This document shows, one piece after another, positions 22,100 to 33,800 of a DNA stretch of 64,000 nt. Within the stretch, counting starts at the first letter, position 1. The number at the start of each line of letters is the position of its first letter. The stretch comes from Vanessa cardui (lineage: Eukaryota > Arthropoda > Insecta > Lepidoptera > Nymphalidae), in contig NC_061143.1 in NCBI RefSeq assembly GCF_905220365.1, positions 9,858,001-9,922,000 on the forward strand, in the 5' to 3' direction. The notes under the pieces were generated by a model. That model had not been told where the DNA came from. It did not search any database and saw only the letters and a program-made list of their open reading frames with translations. The position numbers and the translations under genes are program-made.

Positions 22100-22345
22100 G
22101 AAATGATACGCTATATGATATGGGGAACCTATTGTGAGGAAGGCCTTGAGCATGGATGTGGATGGATATAGAGGTAGATGACGACCAAGGAAACGATGGA
22201 CGGATTGTGTGAAAGACGAAATGATTAGAAAGAATGTTACTTGCGAGATGACGTCTGACAGAGAAGTATGAAAGGAGAATACATGCTGCGCCGACCCAAA
22301 TAAAATTGGGATAAGGGCAGGAGGATGATGAAAAGAAATGAAACG
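22100..22345 (+). mobile_element. RTE-type LINE 3' end fragment
   Basis: Plus-strand sequence resembles the C-terminal tail of RTE-like ORF2 (pattern GRGRPKKRWMDCVKDDM...EMTSDR..W..R..CADP..WDKG), with frameshifts. It ends with the short GGATGATGAAAAGA tail. Heavily truncated. Confidence 0.6.
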
Positions 22346-22577
22346 CTTGTTACTGAATATGAACACTGATCTTTATTAATTGTAATATATTATCTATCTC
22401 TTTCATATCGGTGTTGATATGTTTTAGTGGCCTTTTGAATGGATACATAAAAAATCCTAGAAGACCTTACATCAAGGTTCTCTTATGTCGTAATAAATGA
22501 TCATTTTAGTTTAATGAAAGATACATGAATGTCATTTACTCCTACAAGAGCAATACAAACTTTTACATTTTTGAAAT

Positions 22578-22933
22578 CAGTGGCGGATTTACAAATCTGC
22601 CGCTAGTAGGCTAGTAGGCTATTCAATTTTTGACGCCAATACGTTTTTTTTTGCAACATTTATGATTTGTGTTGTATCGTCCTTATTACATCGGTTTTTC
22701 CTGTTATTAATATGATTATAAACTAGGTGATATTTCAGTCAGTTACTACATTAGTTTTCCAACCCGCTATGTAGTGACGAGTATACGGATTACGGACGTA
22801 ATGTGCATACATATAATTATAAGTTTTTTTTAATTTTTGTAAGATAATAACAAATTTGGGCTAAATTTGCCGCCTCTTTAAATCTGCCGCCCTAGGCTCC
22901 AGCCTACTTAGCCTATTGGTAAATCCGCCATTG
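22578..22933. mobile_element. Non-autonomous hAT-type element (MITE)
   Basis: Terminal inverted repeats CAGTGGCGGATTTAC (left) and GTAAATCCGCCATTG (right). They are flanked by an 8-bp near-perfect duplication, TTTGAAAT (22570-22577) versus CTTGAAAT (22934-22941). TIR sequence and 8-bp duplication are both typical of hAT. The interior is AT-rich with no ORF. Confidence 0.75.
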
Positions 22934-23093
22934 CTTGAAATTAAATATTCTTGGGATTGTTCGAAACAAAACGTATACTTGAAATGTTACGCAATACATA
23001 TATTCCAAAAAGTCATGTGCATTTAGACAAATACAACAGTAATTCCGGCGATACAAATTCAGTGCAAATAACTCATTTATCTGTGTCCCAGTT

Positions 23094-25316
23094 TTAGAAT
23101 AAATGGGTAAATTGTAAAATAATAATTAAATACGAGACACATATGCTAAGCAACACGAACGGAAACGTCGCATCCAAGGAAACAGCGTTAAGTAAGGTGA
23201 ACTTAAATGGACGAAGTTCTATGTAACTGATTAATCTTTCTATATCTCGTATTTTGGTTTCATCTGGAAAGATAAGTTATTCAAAATTATTTTACAAGAA
23301 ACTTACAAAACCGAGCTTCTAGCATCTCATCATCACCAATGAATATTCATGTGCTTAAATTGTGTTTATACTTCATCTCATGTTTGGCGGTGAGGGAAAA
23401 CATCGTGAGGAAATCTACATATGCCTAATTTCATAGAAATTCTGTGGCTAAGGGAGAGGCCTTAGCCCAGCAGTGGGAAATTTACAGGCTATTGTTGAAA
23501 TATAAACAAACCTTCCTCTATTAGTATCTTTTCATGCAAAATCACTTTCATCCTCTGAGTCTCAGTTGAAAACGAAGACGCTGCGATTGCTGGCCCGCAT
23601 ATTTTATTGATCAATGTTATAATTGACAACAATTCTATCGAGTAACTCATCGCAACGAACTGGAAAAACAGTTAAAATAAATGATTAAATACTAATTTCA
23701 TTCTGTATATTCTAAATAGCAGTTTGATTATATTCACAAGATATTTCGCATTGAGAAATTTACGTGATGGAAGATTAGACGGCTAATACAATCGAACATG
23801 AATAAAGAATGAAATCTTAAATGTTATCTAAACGTATTGAACTGAAAGTATATATCTATCTTTGTTTGTGTATAGTACTTTTTGCTAATAAAATATTTCA
23901 CTACTCGAATCTGCGGTTTTACTCGCATGAAATTTATAAAACGCAAAATTCCAAACACCACTTTTGCTCCCTAGGAGTTTCGTAAAATCCTTTCTTAGGG
24001 GATGTGTACACTCTATAAGGTTACTTACCTTTTTATGGTATAGGTTGGCGGACGAGATATGGGCCACCAGATGGTAAGGGGTCACTATCACCCATAGACA
24101 ATGACGCAGTAAGAAATATTAACTATTCTTTACATCAATCGTCAATGTGCCACCAACCTTGGGAACTAAGATGCTATGTGCCTTGTGCCTGTAGTTACAC
24201 TGGCTCACTCACCCTACTAAGTACTGTTATTTGGCGGAAGAATAACTGATGAGTGGGTGGTACCTACCCAGACAGGCTAGTGCTAGCACAAAGCCTTACC
24301 ACCAAGTAAAACCTGCCAAATTTCTAGTACCTAGATGTTATAGTTTCTGATATTACGTGATAAATCGTAGTAATTGATCTCGAAAGCTCAGTACATTAGT
24401 AATGTTCCATTGTTTTTGAAAATTCGTTTGAAATATTGATTTGTTTAAATAACTTACCGATCCCTCTTTAAGTCCTTTTATGATGTGATAAATTGCCATC
24501 ATCATTCCTGGTACATTTGACAATAAAGTAACTGTGAACTAAAACTAAATAACTGTTAGCATTGCATATCGATCTAAGTACGATATCATTGGAAACCGCT
24601 TAATCAAGCTCACTTACGATTGGATCAAAGGTTCTTTTTATATTTTCAACTGAATCAATTAATGATTTATATAATAATAATGTATCTTTCGGTTTTAAAT
24701 TATCATTATTCATGCATTTTCTTAGAGCTACTAATCTAATATACGCAGCATAAAAAACCAAAATAAATATTATGGGAGGCACATCTTGCCATGATACTAA
24801 TATTATGTTTATCATTGGTATAATCAGATTTTGTTTGCATATAGTGTAATTAAAGAAGCAATAGGAAAAACTAAATCCAAGTCTGTATATTATTGATACA
24901 ACACAACAAATCAGTATTTTAAATTCCAAATAGTAAGTGGAATTGCATGCGTTCAATTCAGAGTCTAACCACAGTAAGTGTTCAAGGTATTTCCGAAACG
25001 TGTAGCGTTCAGACGCCATATGTAATATCAAAATGTACAAATAACCCTCAATGAAAATTTTTGCAAAGTATAGGCTGGGCCAATAACCGTAACTATCTAT
25101 TAAAAATATAATCACAACCGTTCTTACGATAAATGGCGCTGCAATGAAGATTATTTTAATAATCAATTTATGACAATTCGATTTATATTTTACAAACCCG
25201 AAATCGCATAGAAACAAAATTTTAAGCAACGTAAAGAATGTTTTAAGGCTCTTCGATATTGCTGGTATAGCACGTGACTTAGAATTTGATACAGAACTCG
25301 GCGTAACATGAATCAT
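23094..25316 (-). CDS. Gustatory receptor (7tm_7 family), complete 4-exon gene C
   Basis: GR-family seven-transmembrane chemoreceptor on the minus strand. Exons on the plus scale: 24618-25316 (exon 1), 24458-24538, 23512-23659, 23094-23263; 365 residues, phases 0, 0, 1. I chose the ATG at 25316 (MIHVTPSS). It aligns with gene D (MIQVKPKN) and gene B (MIDVKPKY), and the conserved upstream block then sits at the same distance as in D. An in-frame ATG at 25322 and an open extension to 25460 also exist. Exon 1 includes FGFVKYKSNCHKLIIKII, EHLLWLDSELNA and YKSLIDSVENIKRTFDP. Exon 4 starts DETKIRDIERLISYIELRPF and ends SYLIIILQF, with Ser for the usual Thr in the TY signature. A SINE sits in intron 3 and a LINE fragment in intron 2. 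Pairs with gene D as a tandem duplicate. Confidence 0.92.
23318..23495 (+). mobile_element. SINE family 1, 5'-truncated, in intron 3 of gene C
   Basis: Body and 3' end of the SINE (CATCGTGAGGAAATCTACAT, CCCAGCAGTGGGAAATTTACAG). It is antisense to gene C and has an internal deletion. It occupies about 180 of the 248 intron bases and ends about 16 bases from the splice donor of exon 3 (23511/23512). The matching intron in gene D is only 84 nt. Confidence 0.8.
24005..24315 (-). mobile_element. LINE 3' fragment in intron 2 of gene C
   Basis: The sequence, read on the minus strand, is a widespread lepidopteran retroelement 3' end. Blocks are GTGGTAGGTACCACCCACTC-type, then GTGAGTGAGCCAGTGTAACT, AAGGTTGGTGGCACATTGAC and GGTGGCCCATATCTCGTCCG, near the terminal TATACCATAAAAAG. 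A small sibling piece is at 51420-51475. No coding part remains. Confidence 0.55.
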
Positions 25317-25400
25317 TTCCATATTGTATGATGTAATTGTTTTTTCTTGTTTTAACAAGACGTCGGTTTCTCGTGAAGTAAATAATATTAATGTTACTTT

Positions 25401-25420
25401 AGTTATATCAGTAATCACGG
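25401..25420 (-). promoter_or_regulatory. Upstream block shared by GR genes C and D
   Basis: GTTATATCAGTAATCACGGA (plus-strand reading) matches GTTATTTCAGTAATCACGAT at 28859-28878. The blocks lie 85-104 bases upstream of the chosen C start and 87-106 upstream of the D start. Equal spacing supports a shared promoter or 5' UTR element and the choice of the 25316 start. Its role is inferred only. Confidence 0.4.
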
Positions 25421-25584
25421 AATCAAATTTATTATACAGATTGCCTTCATAAATATACAACCGTATGACATTGAAAGTTAAATTAATCCATAATCGGACA
25501 ATATATTTAATGAAAAATTATCTTTGTTAGGGACTATGTAGTTTTAACCTACTGCAATAAAGAGGAGTTTTTATTCGATAATAA

Positions 25585-26295
25585 TTGGCATGTGTATTTC
25601 TCGTGATCTTACCGGCATTGGGAGAAAGATCTGGAGTCTACTTCAACTGTCTGACAACAGTGGGGCAGCCTACATTTGCCACCCCAGTCGGAAGGGCAAG
25701 TAAGTTGACGCAGGTGCACCTGCATAGGATAGTCCGGCTTACCACAGCAATGATGGGACGTGTCACCCTCCAGCCAAATCCTGAAGTGTGTTTCATGGAG
25801 TTCCCAGCTCTGTAGCAAGAGATGCTAAAGACATGGTCTCTTTCTACTACTGCAACGAGTGTGGTGTGTCAGTCAACACGGTGCACCACACCCTCAGTGA
25901 GTGTGCCACGTGGGGGCCCAGAGTCATGCCTCGGTGGCTTCTATAGCAGTAGAGCTCTCGCTGTCGAGTATCGTCAACGAAATGCTCGGCAGTGAGAGGT
26001 GTTGGTCGGAAATGCGCTCCTTCTGTGAACGCGCAATGTCGCAGAAGGAAGTCGTAGAGCGTGAGCGGGAAGAGAAGGAAGGAAGAATGCGCTATGCGCA
26101 CCTTCTTCCCCCATTTCAATAGGCGCCACAGGTCTCGATATCCTGAGAATCCCCTCTAGGTGTTGGAGGCCCGCATAGGCGGGCCAACCTTCAGGGTGTC
26201 ACGGTAGCATGCAAAAGCGATCTCGGGGTGCACATCGAAAAGACGGATAGGGTGCCGCTGGTTTTTTAGTGGGTATTCCAGTGTACTTGGGCGCA
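25585..26295 (+). mobile_element. R1-like LINE 3' part, decayed
   Basis: A GC-rich plus-strand segment with broken frames reading as the C terminus of an R1-clade ORF2. It has a CNECGVSVNTVHHTLSECATW zinc-knuckle-like stretch (C-x2-C...H...C; about 25850-25915). It also has a GSERCWSEMRSFCERAMSQK-like block (about 25990-26045), then a 3' UTR with CACGGTAGCATGCAAAAGCG. Upstream, TPVGRASKLTQVHL matches no RT motif that I can place. Non-functional. Related 3' UTR pieces are at 29800-29960 and 42240-42350. Confidence 0.65.
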
Positions 26296-26312
26296 CTTGG
26301 CGTCCAGGCTAT

Positions 26313-26362
26313 CGGGAACTTAAGATGCACGCGTTCGAACCACTGGGCCATCTCGGCTCAAA
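26313..26362 (-). mobile_element. SINE family 1 head fragment
   Basis: TTAAGATGCACGCGTTCGAA and CCACTGGGCCATCTCGGCTC are the reverse of the tRNA-like SINE head. Only about 50 bases remain. Confidence 0.65.
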
Positions 26363-26711
26363 TGAAAGATTTTTTACAAAGTGATTTTTTAAATAAAACA
26401 GATGTAAACCATTGCGCAATATAATATATTTCTAAAAAAAGTGTGCATTTTGTAAAAATAAAATTATCACACGAATTTCAACCTCACAACGTCGGTGCAG
26501 TTATTTTTGGGAAAAGTGCTACATATTATAAAAGAACTGTGAATACATTAGTAGGCGTACATTTTCTACATTCTATTAATAATAAAAAGCCGTAATAAGT
26601 ATACTTTTTTGCAAAATAAACTGTTTAACTTGAAACATATACTTAAATGAGTTCAAAGGGTTGTCAGCATTATTCGGTAGAATGCATAAACCTTACATGA
26701 CATTATCTTAA

Positions 26712-26935
26712 TCTATACACATAATAAAATAGAAGTGTCTGTTTGTAATATTAAAATAACCACTTTTTACTTAATTCACGTATACACGGTAGATTTACGT
26801 ATATAACATTTTAAAATACATAATTACAATTTTTGTCTGTCTGTCTATTTGTTCCGGCTAATCTCTAGAACGGCTCAACCGATGACATGACTTACACTGG
26901 CTGAAAGCTGATTGATTGAAATCTTTTCAAAAATT
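26712..26935 (+). repeat. Helitron-like repeat family B, truncated, just downstream of gene D
   Basis: Contains the family markers GAAGTGTCTGTTTGTAATAT, TTGTCTGTCTGTCTATTTGT and TCCGGCTAATCTCTAGAACG. Fuller copies are at 28880-29166 and 38938-39216. It ends about 30 bases before the (minus-strand) stop codon of gene D. Confidence 0.6.
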
Positions 26936-26962
26936 CAAATATATCTTCTCTATGTTCCGTTT

Positions 26963-28772
26963 TCAGTACATATGGGTTAATTGTAATGTAATGATCAAAT
27001 ACGTGACGCATACATTACATAACAAGAGCGGAAACGTCGCATCCAAAGAAATAACTTTGAGTAAAGTGAACTTAAATGGACGGATTTCCATGTAACCGAT
27101 GAACCTTTCTATATCACGTATTTCGTTTTCATCTGGAAGTATAAAGCATTCAGAGTTATTATGCAACCAAGTTGAAAATGCTGTTTGTTGTTAAAAGTTA
27201 CGTTATGTAAACAAACCTTCCTCAGTTATTATCTTTTCACGCAAAATCACTTTGATATTATGAGTCTCAGTTGATAAAGATGCCGCAGCTATTGCTGGCG
27301 AACATACTTTATTGATTGTTATTATATTCGAGATCAATTCAGATGTGAACTTCGCGGCATCGAACTGTAAAAAATTTACTTAAATATAAATCAGACACAA
27401 AAAATATTGGTTGATTTAAATCAAATTCGTTATGGATCTATGCAGGCAGTCTGGCTAATCTACAAAGCTTTCACTATGGTGCCATGAACTTACCAGATAT
27501 TCCACTGACAAACAACAGTATAACAGTCGTTATTCATGTATTTAATGAGAGTGAGAAAACCTTCGTCATTTTTCGAATTAATTCCTGTATCAAGTCTTAA
27601 ACTCTTAGTACCTTTTCAATCTAAACATTAAATCATTGCGACGCAATATGTCATTCTCAATCGGTAAAGCTGATTTTACCGCTCATACAAATACACACGA
27701 AAATAGATCTTAAGGTGACGAACCTTTTCTTACCCCGACTGTACATTATGTATATTAGAAAGCAAGTAGAATAGTCCAATATGATAACGTGTAATGTAAT
27801 AATAAAAAATATTTGTTTAAATGTGAAATAACCGAGTATCGATTTTATAATTTTTATATATCGATTTCGCATATAAAAGTACAATAATATTATATATATG
27901 TATCATTTGATTTATATAACTTACCGATCCCTCTTTAATGCTTTTTAACATTAGATAAATTGCAATCAGAGCTTGGGGTATATTTGATAATAACGTAACT
28001 GTGAACTAAAAATATTAAATAACTATTAGCTTTACAAATCAGTATTAGAATAATTTCAGTTTAAATCGTTTAAGTGACTTACAATAGGATCAAAAGTCTT
28101 TTTAATACTGTTGACTGAATCGATTAATGATTTATATAACAAAAACGCTTCCTTAGGTTTCAAATTATTATTATTTATACATTTCCTTATAGCAATCAAT
28201 CTGATGTACGCAGCATAAAAGACAAAACTAAATACTATAGGTGGTACGTCTAGCCACAATGTTGTGATAACGAGCGATGCTGATGTTAATACAGTTTGGC
28301 TGCACGAGGGACAGTAAAATGAACTATAGGCAATATAATAACTAAGTCTATAAACGAACGATCCCATACAACAGGTCACTATTTTAAAATCCAAATAGTA
28401 TGAGGAATTGTTTGCATGCAACTCTGAGTCAATCCACAGTAAATATTCCAAGTAATCCCGAAACGTATTTCTTTCAGATGTTATCAGTAATATGAGAATG
28501 TACATATAAGTTTCGATTAAATGCTTCAAAAAAAACAAGAAGTCTATATAAGCGATCCCATTATTTATCAACATAACCGCAGTTATTCTTACGACAAACG
28601 GGACTAATGCTAAGATTACTTTAATAATCAATTTATGACGCAATGATTTATATTTTACGAATCCGAAATCACATTGATAAAAACTCTGAAGCATTATAAA
28701 GAATATTTTAAGGCTTTTTGATAGTGATATGGGAGGCTTTGTTGATGAGTTTTTCGGTTTCACTTGAATCAT
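26963..28772 (-). CDS. Gustatory receptor (7tm_7 family), complete 4-exon gene D
   Basis: GR-family seven-transmembrane chemoreceptor on the minus strand. Exons (plus scale): 28083-28772, 27925-28005, 27217-27364, 26963-27132; 362 residues, phases 0, 0, 1, all GT/AG. The start at 28772 gives MIQVKPKNSSTK, aligned with the other members. Exon 1 includes CDFGFVKYKSLRHKLIIKVI, EYLLWIDSELHANNSSYYLD and YKSLIDSVNSIKKTFDP. Exon 3 includes KVCSPAIAAASLSTETHNIK. Exon 4 is DENEIRDIERFIGYMEIRPF and ends with TYLIITLQLTHMY. This is the most compact GR gene of the cluster (1.8 kb). It lies head-to-tail with gene C, its closest relative here, with which it shares SLSTET-type exon 3 sequence and an upstream block. 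Ligand unknown. Confidence 0.93.
27545..27765 (+). repeat. Dispersed repeat in intron 2 of gene D
   Basis: About 210 bases match 48474-48690 in the same orientation. Shared strings include CTAAACATTAAATCATTGCG, CAATATGTCATTCTC and CTTAAGGTGACGAACCTTTT. Nature unknown; no terminal repeats or ORF seen. Confidence 0.6.
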
Positions 28773-28858
28773 TTTTGTTTATTGTAAGTTTTTTATTACG
28801 GAAGAAAGCAAACGAAACGTTTGCTCGTTTTGAAATAAATATAAATGTAACTATAAAG

Positions 28859-28878
28859 TTATTTCAGTAATCACGATA
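28859..28878 (-). promoter_or_regulatory. Upstream block of GR gene D (shared with gene C)
   Basis: GTTATTTCAGTAATCACGAT lies 87-106 bases upstream of the gene D ATG and matches the block at 25401-25420. A Helitron-like repeat starts within a few bases upstream (about 28880), so the native promoter may be short or interrupted. Confidence 0.4.
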
Positions 28879-28879
28879 T

Positions 28880-29166
28880 GAAATGTATAATAAAATTGGA
28901 GTGTTCTGTTTGTAATATTAAAATATTTTTTACTCATAGCATATGTATGTATGTATACACTATACATATACCAAAATAACATTTTTTACAATTTTTGTCG
29001 GTCTGTCTGTCTGTTTGTTCCGGTTAATCTCTGGAATGACTGGACCGACTTTCACTGGCAGATAACAGATATGATGAGGAGTAACTTAGGCTACAATAAT
29101 ACTTTTTTTTTTGTTAAATTCAAACGCGTACCGGGTCGCGCGCACAGCTCTTTATATATATTACTG
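28880..29166 (+). repeat. Helitron-like repeat family B
   Basis: From TATAATAAAATTGGAGTGTT through GTCGGTCTGTCTGTCTGTTT and TTAAATTCAAACGCGTACCG to GCGCGCACAGCTCTTT. Closely matches 38938-39216. Short non-coding element; Helitron affiliation is inferred from the T(C)TGTCTG-rich start type and is not proven. Confidence 0.6.
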
Positions 29167-29790
29167 TAATTACTAAAAATACATTTAATATTACTTTGTA
29201 ATTTTTATTTATCATTAAACGAATAATAACGTTAATTTAAAAAATAAATTATTTGGTAAAAGCGATAAAAAATATCTTATCAAATTTAAGAAGTTAAACT
29301 AATCTGTTTTATTTTTTTTTATAATTTTTTCATTAAGTATAATAACGTTGTTTCTTTAATGTATAAATTATGTGGCAGAATTGTACAAAAAATAAATAAG
29401 ATATTATAAAAGGAGTATGACATTTTATAATAATATTTTAGGAAATATGGGTATTGAGGACATATTTGGTGACCTTGTGATGGTTGGTGTCACATTAATC
29501 ATTACGATTATTAGTATTATTATCATCGTTACGCAACGAAACAAATAATACTTATAAAGGTTTTAAGTTATTTCAACAATCCAGTCATAACTGTAATCAA
29601 TAGAGTGCTATAAAGTTATATTGCTTTATTCAAATGTACAAGCAATAATCGAAGTGAACTAATACTCGTAATGTTTTCTTTATACTTTATAAACATTTTC
29701 TAAAATAAATTTACATCCAGTAAAATGCTAATACAATACTTATATTATTGTCAGTATACCCCCCTCTTTGATCTCGCAAGAAAAATGCGT
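29167..29790. other. Intergenic AT-rich DNA between GR genes D and E
   Basis: A 33-codon hydrophobic open frame (29447-29548, MGIEDIFGDLVMVGVTLIIT...) follows a TTTTAG. It has no recognised homology and may be chance, so it is not called as a gene. Confidence 0.3.
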
Positions 29791-29794
29791 TACT

Positions 29795-29960
29795 TGTTTT
29801 CCCCCATATGAAGTGGTGGTATGTGAGAGTTGCCGGTGTAGTAGCTAACCAACCACCACTAAAAATCAACGGGACCCTTTTCTTCTTTTTGGTGGTCGCC
29901 ATAGGATCGCTTTTGCATGCTACAGTGGCCCCTGACGAGAGAGACTTTTTCTGTATTCCT
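29795..29960 (-). mobile_element. R1-like LINE 3' UTR fragment
   Basis: The minus strand has CACTGTAGCATGCAAAAGCG and GGGTCCCGTTGATTTTTAGT, matching the 3' UTR at 26190-26290 (CACGGTAGCATGCAAAAGCG, GTGCCGCTGGTTTTTTAGTG). No coding part. Confidence 0.6.
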
Positions 29961-30833
29961 CGAAAAGCGACATCTTTGGCTAAGTTGGCAAATAATACCA
30001 ATTGCCGTCAAAGCCTAACACGGTATCGTCGGTCATTGTCCAAATCAGGCCGGTTTCCATTTTGCCAAACCAAAAATAAGTTAGACAATAAATTAATTAT
30101 AGGTAGGCTTACTGGTAAATGGTATGATGTATGACTGCCTATAACCTGGTTTGTCAATGGTGGTGACGTTGTTCATATCAAACGTGTCACAATTAAAAAG
30201 TTCATTGAAAAGACTCTGTGTTGCATTGGAATCTGAGACTTAACTCTCATGATATTGGCTCTGTAAGAAATAGGAAACCTTTTTTTATATTGCCAGTGAC
30301 TTTAACATTGAGAACAACATAATGACCCTACTTTCTACAAATACACGGGTTCACTCAACCTTCAAACCGAAACACAACCTTACTACTAACAATTCCAAAG
30401 ATCATACTCACATCCTGCAGAGGGAAAAATTATGTCTGATTCTTGTCCACTGACTATAGGCGTCATGGGCTGCGACACTGATCTCACTGGAGTGCTTCTC
30501 CCGAAGATCGCCGCTTATGTTTTTCTTCCCTAAAAATCAGGGAAACTAAGCAATATTAGTAATTTTTTTTTGGTTCTTATCATCAGCTTCAGTGACACTT
30601 CAAAGAAATACTTTGACATACCTTTGGAAAATGCAGCTCCCTATTGGCTTTTAAAAAGTAGGTCATACAAACAAACAAAAATACTTCATGCTACTTCATC
30701 GTGTAAGTTTATCATGAATGTAATCTAACTAACAGCTAGTCTTTGCTCTAAACTCATCAATTTAATTCCACATACGTTTTATTTATTCCAAAACCATTTA
30801 TTTCCACTTGACGTTTATTCGTTAGCTCACACC
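29961..30833. other. Intergenic DNA upstream of GR gene E
   Basis: No gene or named repeat recognised. It presumably contains the gene E promoter; it does not resemble the A/B/F or C/D upstream blocks. Confidence 0.3.
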
Positions 30834-33800
30834 ATGTCGTCTTCAAAAGAAACTTCCATAATAATGGTCAGAGAAGCAAATGCTCCGAAAATTAAGTTTC
30901 TTTCTAAGCCTTATAAAACGTCAAATTCAACTAAAACAATTTTAACATTTTTCATTCTTTTACGCATTATATTTATGCTGGATTTCGGTTTCGTGAGATT
31001 TAAATCTGTGATACATAATACTATAAGCACTTTGATAACTTTAATTCAAATTTTTATCTCGTTTGTGATCTATATTTATATGTTGTATAATGATTTCGAA
31101 TCAATCACTCGGATTTGGTTCAGTTTTTACGTTATTGAATATTTTACTGACATTTTACTTTTACTTTCGTCTGATCACAAGACTTCTTTCAAAGCGTTGT
31201 TAGATAATCTTGAATTTATTGACTTATCATTAGAGTTTAATAATTCTAAAACACTGAATTTACTTCTCATTGTCTACACATTGTTTAATTTAACGTTCAA
31301 ATTAGCAATGTGGACCATTTCTTGTCTGATTATTCACAATTGTCCTGCGTTGAAAATAAGTCACTTACTTTTATTGTTTCCCGTACTGGGCTTGAATTTC
31401 CCGTTGATCGTTTACTTTCTTATATTCTATTCAATTCATCGTCGTTTGAAGAAGCTTAAAGAGATAATAGAAAACAATCGCAGGGAGGTCGTTTCTGCAC
31501 AGTTTATTTACAAATTTTTGATCGATTCGGTAGAAACAGCTAAAACGAGGATTGATAAATTGGTAAGTTATGTTCATCACCCCGGACATTGACATAAATT
31601 ATATAATTTAAAGAAAAATAGAATAGAACCTAATTTTTTTTACTACTTACATAATTTAATAAAATGCGTTATACCTATGTGGTTAGTTGTCAATTAGATA
31701 TAAAGAAATAAATTAATATATCTTCGTTGTAGTTCGTCGTGGCGATGTTCATAAAAATTCTGGAAATTGTAATCACATTATTTTCGACAATAGCAACGAT
31801 AAAACTGACAACCGTGAGTACTAAAAGGCATTGAACGAACAATACTATAAATACAAGTCTATGATAAACTATATTTCGACGACCTCCATGGTCGAGTGGT
31901 ATGTACACCGGTTTTCATGGGTACGCCACTCTGAGGTCCCGGGTTCGATTCCTGGCCGAGTCGATGTAGATTACCAGTAGTTTTCTATGTTGTCTTGGGT
32001 CTGGGTGTTTGTGGTACCGTCGTTACCTCTGATTTCCATAACACAAGTGCTTCATACATTGGGATCTGAGTAATGTATGTGATGTTGTCTCATATATTTA
32101 TATTTATATATTTTAAATACTTTTGAATTTCAGATGGAAATATTATATAACTTTATTATATTAAGCTATGTTGTTCAAAATTTCACACTTGTATTTTTGC
32201 CGGTCATCGCAGCAACAAAGCTAGCATCTGAAGCCAAAAAAATTAAAGTTGTATTACACAACAGACTTCTCATTGAAACAAGTGAGTGTATTGAACAAAA
32301 ATAATTATTGGATAGAATTTCAAATGATGCGAATCGAAGAAAAGTCCCTTACCTAATAAAATCCCTGAATATGTTAAGGCAATACGCAATACAACGCATA
32401 TAAGATAACGCAACGGATTTTGATGTGGTTTTTTTTAATAGATAGTGTGATTCGAGGAAAAGGTTTTTGTATGTAATACATGAACAATATACTAAAGACA
32501 CACTGATAATTTCATTGCCAAGAAAACCCTAAAGTATATGTATCAAAACCAATACTAGAATACTTTAAGAAATATGTTTTTTACAAATTATTTTTTTATT
32601 CGATAAACTGGGTCAATGAAGGGGCTGGCATCGCTTCTTTCCTTTGATTGTTGAGGCGCGTGCTTATGGCTGACACTGGTTTTTCTTTTTGTTAAAATTT
32701 TTATTTATAATAGATACAGTGATTCGAGAGGAACGTTTTTGTATTTAATACACAGACAATATAGTAAAGAAACACTAATTAATTTAGATGTTTATATGAT
32801 AATAAAATAATTAAAAAACTAAAATTGTAAAATTTAGCACACCAAATGTGCAAAATGTAAAACCCGATGTACTTATCAATGGGGAATCGATGGATCCAGT
32901 TGAAACAACTGAATTTCTTGGCCTTACTCTTGATGCCAAGTTACAGTGGCTCGCCCACATAAACGGATTGGCGGGTAGACTGAGTTTTGCGGCATTTGCG
33001 GTCAAAAAAATTAGATTACTTACTGATTACATAGTATAATGTCCTACGGTATTATGCTTTGGGGTAACGCAGCCGCTATCCAAACTATATTTGTGCTGCA
33101 GAAGAGGGCTATTCGCGCAATCTATAACCTAGGAGCCAAGGAATCATTAAGGTATAGATTTAAAGAAATTAAGATATTGACTGTTGCTTCTCAATACATA
33201 TTTTGTAATGTTTTGTATGTACGGAAAAATATTAATGTTTTTATGAGAAAATGTGATTCTCATAACATTGGTACAAGGAACAAATACAATCTTGTTACTC
33301 CTGTTACTCGACTGCATAGAGTCAGTAACTCTTTTGTGGGGCAATGTATACGCTTCTACAACAGGATCCCAGAAAGCGTTCAAAATGCTTCTGTTGCCAA
33401 ATTTAAAAAAAATGTTAAGGAACGCTTGTGTGCAAAAGGTTACTATACAATTAGCGAGTTTATGTTTGATAGCACACCTTGGGAATGAAACGATCGCCTC
33501 CTGGCTATTTCTAATCATATACTACTATGTACCTTATAAATATGACAAAAAAAAATAACAGAAAAAAAAGACCCGCTGAGTTTCTTTCGCCGGTTCTTCT
33601 CAGGTCAGGTTGTTCCTTTTTCAGAACCGGTGGTAGTGTTTATTTGACAATCAATAAGTAAGTGTAATGCTTTTATATTGAATAAAGGAATTTGAGTTTG
33701 AGTTTGAGTTTGAGTTTATGAAGACGCAATGAGTTCATTATATAGTCACCTCGGAAATGAGACAATACCGTTTATTTAAATATTATATAATATATTTATT

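Noticed and set aside
25323..25460. N-terminal extension of GR gene C (MYIYEGNLYN...)
   Set aside because: The paralogs start at the MIHV-equivalent Met, and the conserved C/D upstream block lies inside this extension, so it is probably 5' UTR.
29447..29548. 33-residue hydrophobic ORF
   Set aside because: Too short and AT-driven; no conservation evidence in the window.
31880..31965. Second tRNA-like sequence (GGTTCGATTCC box)
   Set aside because: It is the head of SINE family 2, repeated at six places with the same body.
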